From the IMG/VR virus record IMGVR_UViG_3300006919_000196, positions 1-34,367 of that record: a stretch of 34,367 nucleotides of DNA, one strand, 5' to 3'. This document shows, piece by piece, positions 8,138 through 16,104 of this stretch (the stretch's first letter is position 1; every line of letters starts with the position of its first letter). Under the pieces are notes generated by a model. It searched no databases, had not been told where the DNA came from, and saw only the letters and a list, made by a program, of their open reading frames with translations. The stretch is from a virus. Both the position numbers and the translations under genes were made by a program.

Positions 8138-8758
8138 TTAAAGTTCTGCTATATAATGAAGTGAAAAATAAATTTCTTTGCTTGCTGAAAAATCTTCAAT
8201 ACTAGAACCGCTGTAAAAAAAGAAATTTGTGCCATTGATTGCAGGTAGCACATTTAAAACTGTAGAAATCTCATTGTTAAAACCTCCTGCACCTGATCCT
8301 CTAGCACCTTCATGATTTGCAGTCGAAAAAGGTAATCCCCCAAAAGTCGTGCTTGTTGAAGAATCACTTCTAACTCTTATATAACCCGTGCAAAAAACGC
8401 TATTACCAATTCTGGTATAATAACCTGTATAATTATCTAATGAAGCAGTTCCACCACTTCCAGCAGTATTTGTAATAGTCCAGCTTCCTTGCTCGTATAC
8501 ATCAAGAACTTGACCAGAAGAAGTCGCACTATTTATTAATGCAGGGTTCCCAGTAGTAAAATCTATCCCTTTTCCTGCCGTGCCGATGACTACGTTTCCT
8601 GAATTAATTGTGACATTACCAGAAGAATCTTTTAAAACTACCTCCCTAAAAGCACTACTATCCCGTACCTTTAGTTTGTCTGCCGTGCTGTCATAATAGA
8701 CTTCGCCTTCTACAGGAGAAGCAGGCTGCCCGGATGGAGTTAAAACAATGCTGCTCAT
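8138..8758 (-). CDS. Tail fibre protein with DSSGNVT module and tip domain
   Basis: 206 residues. An anchor segment (SSIVLTPSGQPASPVEGEVY, DSTADKLKVRDSSA) leads into a DSSGNVTINSGNVVIGTAG repeat. A tip domain follows from about 90 (VYEQGSWTITNT, YTRIGNSVFCTGYIRV). 'ExGxWTP...GxYTRIGxxVxxxGxI' is a tip module I recognise from many fibre proteins. It overlaps its neighbour by four bases. Confidence 0.65.
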   Translation of the reverse strand: MSSIVLTPSGQPASPVEGEVYYDSTADKLKVRDSSAFREVVLKDSSGNVTINSGNVVIGTAGKGIDFTTGNPALINSATSSGQVLDVYEQGSWTITNTAGSGGTASLDNYTGYYTRIGNSVFCTGYIRVRSDSSTSTTFGGLPFSTANHEGARGSGAGGFNNEISTVLNVLPAINGTNFFFYSGSSIEDFSASKEIYFSLHYIAEL

Positions 8759-9390
8759 ACGATTTTCATGCTCCCGTCGATGGTTAGCGTCACGCCGCTG
8801 CTGACAGAAATAGGCCCGTGCATTACCGCTGACATCCCGCTGTCAATTGTTGTGTCCCTGGAAATTGATGTTGGGTGCATAAATGCTTTTAGATCCAGTT
8901 CACGCAGCCCCTGGTTTAGATGCGTAGCCCAGACATTTTCAGCGCCTCCAACAACAGGCACCCGGAATCCGTACTGCGGCGTGTCATAATAACTGTTCGC
9001 GGTGGTGTTTAGTTTGCCGCCCATTCCGCTGTGAGCTCCACAATAATAATAAAGGGTCGATGCGGTGCTGTTGGTAACGGAAAGCCTGACTTCAAAGCCC
9101 AGCGTGTAGCTGCCCATGTTTCCGATATTACTGCTGTAGGTGGCGTAATCAGTGCTGTTTCCTCCATAGTAATAAGTCACCCCTGTGGTGTATGCGCTGC
9201 CGCTATTATGCGTTCCATCGCTCGTTGTGGAAAAACGAATTGGATGCCCCTGGTTTGTTGTGCTGTTCTGATTAAAAACATAGGTGTATCCATGCTGCAA
9301 CGTGAGCTCTGCCTGCTGCGTATTATCCACAAAATATTTGTTGCTACTGTCAACTGATGCGACTGTAAAATTAAATGTGTAGTCTGTCAT
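8755..9390 (-). CDS. Tail protein with cupredoxin-like domain
   Basis: 211 residues from the ATG at 9390, chosen because it overlaps the upstream stop as ATGA; a start nine codons earlier is also open. Residues about 1-130 read as a plastocyanin-like fold: LQHGYTYVFNQ, QGHPIRFSTTSDG with His49, and LYYYCGAHSGMGGKL with Cys117, His120 and Met123. These are the four positions that bind type I copper. A C-terminal module (about 160-211, AVMHGPISVSSGVTLTIDG) is fibre shaft-like. Related domains occur in marine phage tail proteins; whether this one binds copper is untested. Confidence 0.65.
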   Translation of the reverse strand: MTDYTFNFTVASVDSSNKYFVDNTQQAELTLQHGYTYVFNQNSTTNQGHPIRFSTTSDGTHNSGSAYTTGVTYYYGGNSTDYATYSSNIGNMGSYTLGFEVRLSVTNSTASTLYYYCGAHSGMGGKLNTTANSYYDTPQYGFRVPVVGGAENVWATHLNQGLRELDLKAFMHPTSISRDTTIDSGMSAVMHGPISVSSGVTLTIDGSMKIV

Positions 9391-10718
9391 GCTATTACGC
9401 TCACTGTTCCGCTCCAATTATATGGTGCTGTGTCAGATTCAATGGTTGCTCCTAACGAATTTTTGTATTTAAAAATATTTCCATCTGGGCCGCCGTGTCC
9501 TCCTGACCAATTAAAAACCATATTTTTCCCAGTAAGATATGACCCTCCATAACCATCTTGCCCATCAGTTGATCGGCATTTTATATACTGTGTTCCTGTT
9601 GCAGTCGCGCCGCCATAATTAGTGCCTGCGAATGTGCTGTACATAACATAGGCCCCAGGAACGCCGCTGTATCTTCCATTTGTATTAGAGCCACTTCTGT
9701 AATAGCCAGATGATGGTAATGGGTATAAACTATGGGATGTCCCATAATTTCCTTCATTATGGAATGGGGCTATATTTAAAGCTTCAGCAAAACGATTTTT
9801 TGTCACATTGTAGACGGCGATATCTGACGCTCCGACTGCGCTGTAGCTGTTATTTGTATGGAAATAACTTGGATACTGCGACCATGTAAAACCGCAAGCA
9901 CCACCTGCACCACCTAACCCCTTGAAAATTTTTGCGTTAGTCCCCTGTGTGAAGTTCCAGGTGACATCATAATCTGCGGCAGATAGATCGAATATCGGGC
10001 CTCCCTTTGCTCCATCTGTTCCGTCTGTTGCTGATGTTGTACCTATTGTTCCTAAAGTTCCACCAGCACCAGCAGTCCCTTGTAAAAACCCGTTCACATT
10101 AATTGTGATTGTGCTGCCGGAAGGAATGGCACCAGAAACAAAATTTGATCTTGTTAATCCAATGCATCGATCCTTTGGGATGTCATATCGGGTGCCACTG
10201 TTACCGCTGCCTGACCATGCTGTTGCGACAGAATTATTATTGTTATAATCCGATGTTGTCATCCAACCACCATAAAAAGCATTAACTAAGCTTCCATCGT
10301 ATTTCCAGGTCCAAACACCATTAGACCAATCATTGCTCGTGTGTGCTGTGTTGATTTCGTTTATTGTAATAGAAGCATTTACAGGAGTGCTTCCATCCCA
10401 TCCCTGGTTCGTTAATTCTGTTGCAAGATTTATAGCTGTCTTAGAAGGTAAAGTGGTATGATCCGTTATATAGACTTCTGGATGTATGCCTGTCGCAACA
10501 GCCGTCATCGCCGCAGATGAATCAAAGGAAAGTGCTGTTGCCTGGAAAATAGAGCTCTTTCCAAGAAAGTCACTAACACATATGTTCCCGCTGGAAGGCA
10601 CCCCAGATGCGGCGCCATAAAAACCAGTTAAGCAATTGCTACTAATGCTGTTGAATTCGGTCTTTATCTCTGAAAGACAAAGTGGATTTGAAGCACTAGC
10701 GGTTGACTGTAACGCCAT
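9387..10718 (-). CDS. Large Gly/Ser/Tyr-rich tail fibre protein
   Basis: About 443 residues from the ATG at 10718, which has AGGA eight bases upstream; a TTG two codons earlier is less likely. The N-terminus carries a conserved fibre module: LCLSEIKTEF, LTGFYGAASGVPSSGNICVSD, FLGKSSIF. The C-terminal half is extremely rich in Gly, Ser, Asn and Tyr (GLGGAGGACGF, GGHGGPDGN), as in long-fibre tips. It overlaps the chaperone-ended fibre gene upstream. Probably the main adhesin or fibre tip. Confidence 0.65.
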   Translation of the reverse strand: MALQSTASASNPLCLSEIKTEFNSISSNCLTGFYGAASGVPSSGNICVSDFLGKSSIFQATALSFDSSAAMTAVATGIHPEVYITDHTTLPSKTAINLATELTNQGWDGSTPVNASITINEINTAHTSNDWSNGVWTWKYDGSLVNAFYGGWMTTSDYNNNNSVATAWSGSGNSGTRYDIPKDRCIGLTRSNFVSGAIPSGSTITINVNGFLQGTAGAGGTLGTIGTTSATDGTDGAKGGPIFDLSAADYDVTWNFTQGTNAKIFKGLGGAGGACGFTWSQYPSYFHTNNSYSAVGASDIAVYNVTKNRFAEALNIAPFHNEGNYGTSHSLYPLPSSGYYRSGSNTNGRYSGVPGAYVMYSTFAGTNYGGATATGTQYIKCRSTDGQDGYGGSYLTGKNMVFNWSGGHGGPDGNIFKYKNSLGATIESDTAPYNWSGTVSVIA

Positions 10719-11715
10719 TTGCAATGTCCTGGAATGCTTGAACTAACACAGAAAAAAGATAATTGTATTTAACGGAAAGTGTTTCGCCTTCTTCAATAGC
10801 TTCGGGCATCACTTGCTGAAGCTCCTGGGCAATCACGCCAATGCCCGGTTTACCAGTTTCTTTCCAATCGAATTTATGGATTTTTACATCCATAATCTTC
10901 AATAATGCTTCACCGGGCCCAAAGGAAGTAATATTTTCCTTCAGCTTTTCATCTGAAGTCGCACAAACGTCTGGTGCTTCGATGTTGTGAGATGCTGTCC
11001 ATTTAGATGATCCAAATGAAAAGGTTCCGCCGCCCGATGATAAGCTTGGTGCTGACGATACGGTTACGGTTCCTGAAGAAATGGAAAGATTGCTTCCTAT
11101 TTTTATACCACCTAGAACGCTGCTTGAAGCTGTTGGCAGGGTATAAACCGAATAGGCAGGCACGGCAAAAGTTCCATCACCACGAAGAAATTTTGTCGTA
11201 TCCGCAACATTGTTTGATGTTGGTAAAGATGGAACTGCTCCTTTACCTGATGTTGATGCGGCTGGTAATTGTGCAGATGCTAATGTTCCAGAATTTACCT
11301 TCGATGCAGGAATGTTTGGGATATCGGCTGCGACTAATGCCCTAAATGAACCAGCGGCTGCCGACGACCCCGTGCCTGGGCCTGCAAAAACTTGATTCGC
11401 GCCTCCATTGCTATTGCTTGCTAATCCATCAACATAGCCTTTTGAAGTTGCATGAGCTGATGCCGTAGGAGTATTGACGGATACGGTTGCATTGCTTGTG
11501 GTTGCGTCCAAAGACCCATCAACATCTAGGGTGCCGCCAACTTTTAAGGTTTTGCCTGCTCCGACTTGCAGGCCAACGGATGTTCCGCTACCCGCTGATG
11601 TGAAGATTCCATCAAGATCCGTAAAATTAGAATTTAGTTTAGTGCCCCATGTTCCGACTGATGCGCCTGATTCTGGAAGCGTTAAACTCAGGTTAGTAGT
11701 TGATCCGTCTGCCAT
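10696..11715 (-). CDS. Tail fibre/spike with C-terminal S74 intramolecular chaperone
   Basis: 339 residues. The anchor MADGSTTNLSLTLPESGASV, with GTWGTKLNSNFTDLD, is a common podoviral fibre start. A low-complexity Ser/Gly/Ala shaft follows (about 50-240). The C-terminus from about 250 is a Peptidase_S74 domain: TSDEKLKENI with Ser254 and Lys259 as the probable self-cleavage dyad, GIGVIAQELQQVMPEAI, and VKYNYLFSVLVQAFQD. S74 domains trimerise fibres and then cut themselves off. Confidence 0.8.
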   Translation of the reverse strand: MADGSTTNLSLTLPESGASVGTWGTKLNSNFTDLDGIFTSAGSGTSVGLQVGAGKTLKVGGTLDVDGSLDATTSNATVSVNTPTASAHATSKGYVDGLASNSNGGANQVFAGPGTGSSAAAGSFRALVAADIPNIPASKVNSGTLASAQLPAASTSGKGAVPSLPTSNNVADTTKFLRGDGTFAVPAYSVYTLPTASSSVLGGIKIGSNLSISSGTVTVSSAPSLSSGGGTFSFGSSKWTASHNIEAPDVCATSDEKLKENITSFGPGEALLKIMDVKIHKFDWKETGKPGIGVIAQELQQVMPEAIEEGETLSVKYNYLFSVLVQAFQDIANGVTVNR

Positions 11716-12302
11716 TATGCCGCCTGTCTAAGTGGTGCTTCATTCCAGGAAACACTGTCCGCTGTTTGTGCAACCCATGAAACGGTTTTTGGGTCTGATT
11801 CTGCTTCCCATTTCTTTCTGGCATTGGATGCAAATGCCGTAAGTGAAATGACATTTGATCCTATGGTCTGGGTGCCTGTTGTGATTTGAGTTATTGATGA
11901 AGTCGCTTCAATCGTTTTACTAATTGAAAGAATTGCCTTCGCATTCGATGAAACAGATGATGTTGCAGTTATTCCTGCTGTGATCTGCGTCGTTCCTGAT
12001 ACTGCACTCGATGACGTAGAAACTGATGCTGATATCGATGCAGAAACCGAAAACTCATGATTTGCGGCAGATGCAACGGATGCAGTCGCAGATATCGATG
12101 ATGCTGCCTGCCTTGTCGCTAATGCGGCAGAAGTCGTAGATGCAGAAGATGATATTGATGCAGCCGCCAGGGCGAGAGGCTGCAAAGCTGATGTAACGCT
12201 GGAAGTTACATCGATAGTGGCTGCTATCGTAAGGCCGGGATTGTTCTTATATAGGCCATTACCATAGTTACCAACGCCGTATTTTGTAACGGCTACGGGC
12301 AT
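11715..12302 (-). CDS. Ser/Ala/Thr-rich virion protein
   Basis: 195 residues. After MPVAVTKYGVGNYGNGLY the protein is almost entirely Ser, Ala, Thr, Ile and Val in an 'xSxSxTSxV' pattern up to about 150. It ends with an ordered segment, ARKKWEAESD, DSVSWNEAPLRQA. The start resembles tail proteins that begin 'YGxGxYGxGxY', and the low-complexity middle may form a fibrous spacer. Its place between tail-tip and fibre genes supports a structural role. Confidence 0.5.
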   Translation of the reverse strand: MPVAVTKYGVGNYGNGLYKNNPGLTIAATIDVTSSVTSALQPLALAAASISSSASTTSAALATRQAASSISATASVASAANHEFSVSASISASVSTSSSAVSGTTQITAGITATSSVSSNAKAILSISKTIEATSSITQITTGTQTIGSNVISLTAFASNARKKWEAESDPKTVSWVAQTADSVSWNEAPLRQAA

Positions 12303-12303
12303 A

Positions 12304-12693
12304 TCAATCTAATGAAATAGTTAACTGTCCTGCATTGATTCTGATGACATCACCGGAATTAACTGTCTTGGAATCAGTCAATGCTGAATACGCCAGCATA
12401 TTTCCAGATGTTGAAGCATCCCAAACGCCGATATGCGTAATCGTGCCCCAGTTTGATGTCGCTGTGTTCCATTCAACGGCTGCTGAAGTTGTAGCCTGGT
12501 TATTCGTTACTGAAAATGCAGCGGTTTGCCTTCCATATCCTGAATTGCTTGTAGATATTTCGCCGCCGCCTGATGCGTCTTCAGTTGGGTTTGCTGTATG
12601 CAACGATAAATAAATCGTGCTTGGAGCCGTGTAAGCATTTCCTGCAAACACATGATCCAGAATTTCTGTTTCTAGAAAGTTCGAAAAACTCAT
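12304..12693 (-). CDS. Conserved phage tail/virion protein (SFSNFLETEILDH family)
   Basis: 129 residues: SFSNFLETEILDHVFAGNAY, then IYLSLHTANPTEDASGGGEI, YGRQTAAFS, ITHIGVWDA, VNSGDVIRINAGQLTISLD. It follows closely a widespread phage structural family with 'LSNYLExxxLDHxxxxxxYTAPxxxYVALHTADPT' and a final 'GDxxxxxAGxLxxxLD'. The family is beta-rich and occurs among tail genes; its exact place in the particle is not settled as far as I know. Confidence 0.7.
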   Translation of the reverse strand: MSFSNFLETEILDHVFAGNAYTAPSTIYLSLHTANPTEDASGGGEISTSNSGYGRQTAAFSVTNNQATTSAAVEWNTATSNWGTITHIGVWDASTSGNMLAYSALTDSKTVNSGDVIRINAGQLTISLD

Positions 12694-12695
12694 AA

Positions 12696-13316
12696 TTAGC
12701 GCCCTGGTGTTGTGAAATTCATCGATAATGCATTGCCGCTTTTCGTTGCTGATTCATTCGATGCGGCGAGTTCTGCAACCTTTTGCAAATACAAATTTTC
12801 CCATACAGGCAATCGTTCATCTTCATGCAGATAAGGACTGGCCTGCCTCAATGTTCCATAAAGGTATAAATCTGGTGCATCTTCTAGGAGCCAGTTTGTC
12901 GTAGCAGATGCTAATGCAGGAATCTTTTGGTAATAAAGCATTTCGACGGTATAGGAAACATCTGGAGCTGGAAGAACCTCAATATAATCATTAATGATAG
13001 TGTAATATCTTGGTTCTGCCGCTGTCCTGTACGAACTACCTAATTCATCGATTCCTTGGGAGGTTTTGTATTCCAGGCTGATAATCGGATCTGTCTGCAA
13101 AGATATTGCTTTCATTTCCAGAAAATCAGCTGGAAGACTGCTATATTGCGAATCAACAGTTGCATTGACGCGCACCAGCATTTTTCTGTTTCTGATCATG
13201 CGCTGAAATCCTGCTTCGGCCATCGTAACGAAATCAGGCACGACAGAAGTTAAATCCGTCCTATCTAGCCAATTTGATACGCTGTCAGTTAGTGCCGAAT
13301 AAGAATTTAGCGCCAT
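12696..13316 (-). CDS. Neck/head-tail adaptor protein (SU10-adaptor-like)
   Basis: 206 residues beginning ALNSYSALTDSVSNWLDRTD, VVPDFVTMAEAGFQRMI, followed by SLPADFLEMKAISL, EPRYYTIINDYIEVLP and VEMLYYQKIPALA. This is the pattern of phage adaptor proteins that sit under the portal in SU10-like podoviruses: an N-terminal helix, then 'LPxDFLExxxxxL' and 'YYxxIPxL' motifs. Its position two genes after the SU10-type capsid fits. Confidence 0.75.
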   Translation of the reverse strand: MALNSYSALTDSVSNWLDRTDLTSVVPDFVTMAEAGFQRMIRNRKMLVRVNATVDSQYSSLPADFLEMKAISLQTDPIISLEYKTSQGIDELGSSYRTAAEPRYYTIINDYIEVLPAPDVSYTVEMLYYQKIPALASATTNWLLEDAPDLYLYGTLRQASPYLHEDERLPVWENLYLQKVAELAASNESATKSGNALSMNFTTPGR

Positions 13317-13319
13317 TGA

Positions 13320-13499
13320 TCATTTCTTTTTTTTTGTTTCGGAATTCTGGCCGGCGAGCATTTCTTCACACATGATTTGCATGATCTTATAAGGAGCCAT
13401 AGCAGCATAATGCTTTGATGCCTTCCCTATGAGTGTGCGATCGAAAGCTTCACCAGTCTTGATGAATCCTTTAACAGCTTCGCGTATTACTTCATCCAT
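13320..13499 (-). CDS. 59-residue helical protein next to capsid genes
   Basis: An ATG at 13499 opens a 59-codon frame beginning MDEVIREAVKGFIKTGEAFD and ending with a Lys run. It overlaps the stop of the 96-residue gene by eight bases and ends three bases before the adaptor start, so it exactly fills the gap in the operon. It is predicted helical and very basic at the C-terminus. No family recognised; probably a small structural or assembly protein. Confidence 0.65.
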   Translation of the reverse strand: MDEVIREAVKGFIKTGEAFDRTLIGKASKHYAAMAPYKIMQIMCEEMLAGQNSETKKKK

Positions 13500-13782
13500 T
13501 GGTTATTTTAAAAACTGGATTATCATCAACCCATTTCCGCCATCGCTTTTTGTCATGAAACCATCCTTCACGCATTGCTGACATGACAACGGTTTCAGGA
13601 ACATTTGCATAAGGCCGAAATGCGCTCTTTCTATTTGGTATGAAGGAATCACGTTCAATTTTCGTTGATTCAATCAACGGCTGAACATCTTCCGTTTCTA
13701 CCAAATGAATTTTTTGATCTGGATCGGCGACGATCCTTTTAAGAACGCCGCCGGTTTGATCATAAATGGTTGTTACAGACAT
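13492..13782 (-). CDS. Conserved small protein downstream of capsid gene
   Basis: 96 residues, MSVTTIYDQTGGVLKRIVAD. The central part (SFIPNRKSAFRPYANVPETV, then MREGWFHDKKRWRKWVDDN) resembles a protein found between capsid and adaptor genes in podoviruses, where the end reads 'LKxVARIPxxVxxxWxxEG'. It overlaps the capsid stop by one base. Probably a head-completion or decoration accessory; the function is unproven. Confidence 0.6.
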   Translation of the reverse strand: MSVTTIYDQTGGVLKRIVADPDQKIHLVETEDVQPLIESTKIERDSFIPNRKSAFRPYANVPETVVMSAMREGWFHDKKRWRKWVDDNPVFKITNG

Positions 13783-14726
13783 TAACTCGTGGAGCGGTCA
13801 AATATTGCAGCGCTAGCTTTTTCGTTGCTTGACTGCAGTCCAAATTCGACAATCAGCTGTTCACGGTCCGCGTCTCCGACTTTCGAAATTTCCTGTCTAG
13901 TGAAAGGCCGCAGGAAGGCGACTTTCCAATATTCGAAATCAAGAAGGAAGACGGTACGATCACGCTGTTTCCTGTTCATCATCACTCGTAAATCACCGAA
14001 ATCAGATGCAAACAAAGTGATGTTTGAGGAAACCGTGTTGACATCAACCATCTGCCTGGTATTGGAGCGACCGGTAAATCCAGAAATTGTCCTCTTCTGG
14101 AACGGTCCTACCATCAAGACATCGGGTTGTGCTCCAGCAGTCCATGCAGTCTGCATCGCTGCTTCAACAGTGTCTTCAGTCAATGCCGCCTGGGTCCCAT
14201 CAGTCATCGCAGCGGTTTCGCCAGTTGCTTGCGCTCCACCGGTTCCACGTGTGTCATTGGTTACAATCCAATGCTCCAATGCACGTGTTTGGCGTGCGGT
14301 TCCTGAAGATCCTGCAATCTTTGGATTAGCAGAAACTAATGCCTTTTCGACATCATTTTTTAGGATTCTAGCAGCCAACATAAGTTGATGGGCGAGCTCA
14401 GAAGTCTTGCCATATTGGGATACAGCAAGTTGAGTTCCTGACACGACCGCGTTCCGTAAACTGATCTGGGTCACATTCGTTACCCTGGCGCTGTCAACCA
14501 TCGTGTCTGCCGCGAAGGCTACTGCTTCTTCGTGCTTATTCGTCGATACTGGATCGGGAAGTGACTCAGTCTGCCATTCGAAGGTGGTATTCTGGACATT
14601 TACTCGTCCAGCGTTATTCATAAAAGGCGTGTCTGTAGGACTGATATCGTAAATGATGTCCTCGACGTTTTCCTTTATGCTTGCGGCGTTATCATAGGTT
14701 TGCCGCGATCCTGATACAATTGCCAT
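13782..14726 (-). CDS. Major capsid protein (SU10/DUF5309 type)
   Basis: 314 residues. It matches the SU10-like major capsid family (PF17236/DUF5309): YDISPTDTPFMNNAGRVNVQ, then FEWQTESLPDP, ISLRNAVVSGTQLAVSQYGK, LAARILKNDVEKALVSAN, a Gly/Thr-rich loop (about 155-180) and QKRTISGFTGR. The fold is HK97-like, and length and motif order are typical. The scaffold gene lies immediately upstream and small head-completion genes follow. Confidence 0.9.
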   Translation of the reverse strand: MAIVSGSRQTYDNAASIKENVEDIIYDISPTDTPFMNNAGRVNVQNTTFEWQTESLPDPVSTNKHEEAVAFAADTMVDSARVTNVTQISLRNAVVSGTQLAVSQYGKTSELAHQLMLAARILKNDVEKALVSANPKIAGSSGTARQTRALEHWIVTNDTRGTGGAQATGETAAMTDGTQAALTEDTVEAAMQTAWTAGAQPDVLMVGPFQKRTISGFTGRSNTRQMVDVNTVSSNITLFASDFGDLRVMMNRKQRDRTVFLLDFEYWKVAFLRPFTRQEISKVGDADREQLIVEFGLQSSNEKASAAIFDRSTS

Positions 14727-14727
14727 A

Positions 14728-15720
14728 CTAGCCTCGTCTTATGAGAAGTTGTTCAAATGCCGCCTGTGCATCAGCTGGTCTTCCAGATTTAGACAGGCGT
14801 TGCTTTGCTTTTGTCAATGCTGTTCGTGATTTCTGGCCCATGGGCTTTCCTGTCCGCGGATTGGTTTTGACAGGTGCAGGCTTTATGTTTGATTTGCGTG
14901 TCTGAAGTTCATCCCACATTGCAGCCTTATGCAGAACCATGACGGCTCGATGGTCTGTAATCTGTGATAATTCTTCATCTGAAAAACCTACGATTTTTCC
15001 AGCATTTTTCATGCGTTGCTTTGCATTGGAAAAAACATTGGGATCAGTCCATTTAGGATTCAATTCCATAAGTTTTTCGTTTTCACGCTTTAGGCTTTCT
15101 TCAGCTTCAAGCATCTTCTGCTCTTGCAGATTTTTTTGCATCTGCTCCTGCTGAAACCTTAAATCATTTTGATATGCCTGCTTTTCACGAAACTCATCAC
15201 GTTCAATCATGTATTGAATTGGATTATCGCTTTTCAAGGCTGCCCAGTATTCATCACCTGGATCTTGAAGTTGCTGCACCATTTCATTCTGGTTTTGCTG
15301 ATAATCAGATAATTGTTTTTCAAGCATTTCGACCTTATTAAGTCGTTCTGCTAATATCCTTTTTGCTTCAGCAATTTCCTGCGTTTTGCGCGTATAATCT
15401 GACTGACGTGAATATGAATTTTTCAGTTCATCCAGGGTGACGTCGATATCTTCGCCATTAGCTCGGACACGATGTGTCTGTTCCTGTTGAAATTCCAATT
15501 CTTCAACAGCATCAACTTCAACTTCTTCAGCTTGGTCTTTTTCGACTTCTTCAGGAATTTCTTCGTTTGATTCTGCTTCTAATTCCGCACTTTCTTCTGG
15601 TTCAACTTCGGCTGGAGCAGGTTCTTCCTGTTCCATAGGTTGATCCATTGCTGCAAAAGCTTTTTCTGCCGCTTCATAGCTGCCCATACGGGTCTGATCA
15701 GCGCTTGTTTCTTCTGCCAT
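14728..15720 (-). CDS. Capsid scaffolding protein
   Basis: 330 residues. The N-terminus is very acidic (25-75, EEPAPAEVEPEESAELEAES). A short conserved module follows, VRANGEDIDVTLDELKNSYS with RQSDYTRKTQEIAEAK, then a long Gln/Glu coiled coil (about 115-225). The C-terminus is basic and ends ALTKAKQRLSKSGRPADAQA. This acidic-coiled-basic layout directly before the capsid gene is typical of podoviral scaffolds, which shape the procapsid and then leave. Confidence 0.85.
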   Translation of the reverse strand: MAEETSADQTRMGSYEAAEKAFAAMDQPMEQEEPAPAEVEPEESAELEAESNEEIPEEVEKDQAEEVEVDAVEELEFQQEQTHRVRANGEDIDVTLDELKNSYSRQSDYTRKTQEIAEAKRILAERLNKVEMLEKQLSDYQQNQNEMVQQLQDPGDEYWAALKSDNPIQYMIERDEFREKQAYQNDLRFQQEQMQKNLQEQKMLEAEESLKRENEKLMELNPKWTDPNVFSNAKQRMKNAGKIVGFSDEELSQITDHRAVMVLHKAAMWDELQTRKSNIKPAPVKTNPRTGKPMGQKSRTALTKAKQRLSKSGRPADAQAAFEQLLIRRG

Positions 15721-15961
15721 TCTTCATTTGTTTGAAGTTGTCATGCCCAAGTTTTTGACCCTGGGCAATTTGGTTAAGATGAACACGGATTTGACTAACG
15801 ACATAAATCGCCTGAAGCATTAACTGCATTTGATCCTTATCGTTTAAATCAGTATTCCGTAATTCATTGACATACTGCTCATCAATCGATTTCATGATCT
15901 GTTCAAACACAGGATCATTTATAATTTCTTGAGCTCTTTGAAGATCGTCGATGTCTTTCAT
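15698..15961 (-). CDS. Small helical protein before scaffold
   Basis: 87 residues: MKDIDDLQRAQEIINDPVFE, then MKSIDEQYVNELRNTDLNDK, and a helix IYVVSQIRVHLNQIAQGQKL with a basic end. Small proteins of this length with 'AxxIxxxPxFxxxxxxL' and 'VxxIRxxL' patterns often precede head genes in podoviruses. It overlaps the scaffold start by 23 bases. Role unknown, presumably in head assembly. Confidence 0.6.
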   Translation of the reverse strand: MKDIDDLQRAQEIINDPVFEQIMKSIDEQYVNELRNTDLNDKDQMQLMLQAIYVVSQIRVHLNQIAQGQKLGHDNFKQMKNGRRNKR

Positions 15962-15994
15962 GGATTTTTGGTTTAATTTTGCGGATTGGTAAGA

Positions 15995-16036
15995 TCACTT
16001 CTTACCTTTTTTTCCTTTTTTGTAATGTCCTGGCAT
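15995..16036 (-). CDS. Possible 13-residue basic microprotein
   Basis: An ATG at 16036 encodes MPGHYKKGKKGKK and a stop, in the gap between the polyvalent protein gene and the small helical gene. GGTGAG lies two bases upstream, a tight but possible ribosome site. I recall tiny basic ORFs with an 'MPGHY/MPKHY' start followed by Lys runs between head genes in other phages, which is why it is listed. It may be a capsid-interior peptide or may be untranslated. Confidence 0.3.
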   Translation of the reverse strand: MPGHYKKGKKGKK

Positions 16037-16104
16037 AGCTCACCATTGATAAAATTTTTGATTATTAAAATTAGAAACAGCTAAGGAGGTAACGCCAAAC
16101 AGAA

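Noticed and set aside
13789-14388. 199-codon plus-strand frame opposite the major capsid gene
   Set aside because: The composition is that of an antisense shadow of the capsid gene. No ribosome site and no family motif.
16081-16095. TAAGGAGGTAACGCC, a near-perfect Shine-Dalgarno sequence on the plus strand
   Set aside because: No start codon follows at usable distance on the plus strand, and genes on both sides read leftward. Probably chance.
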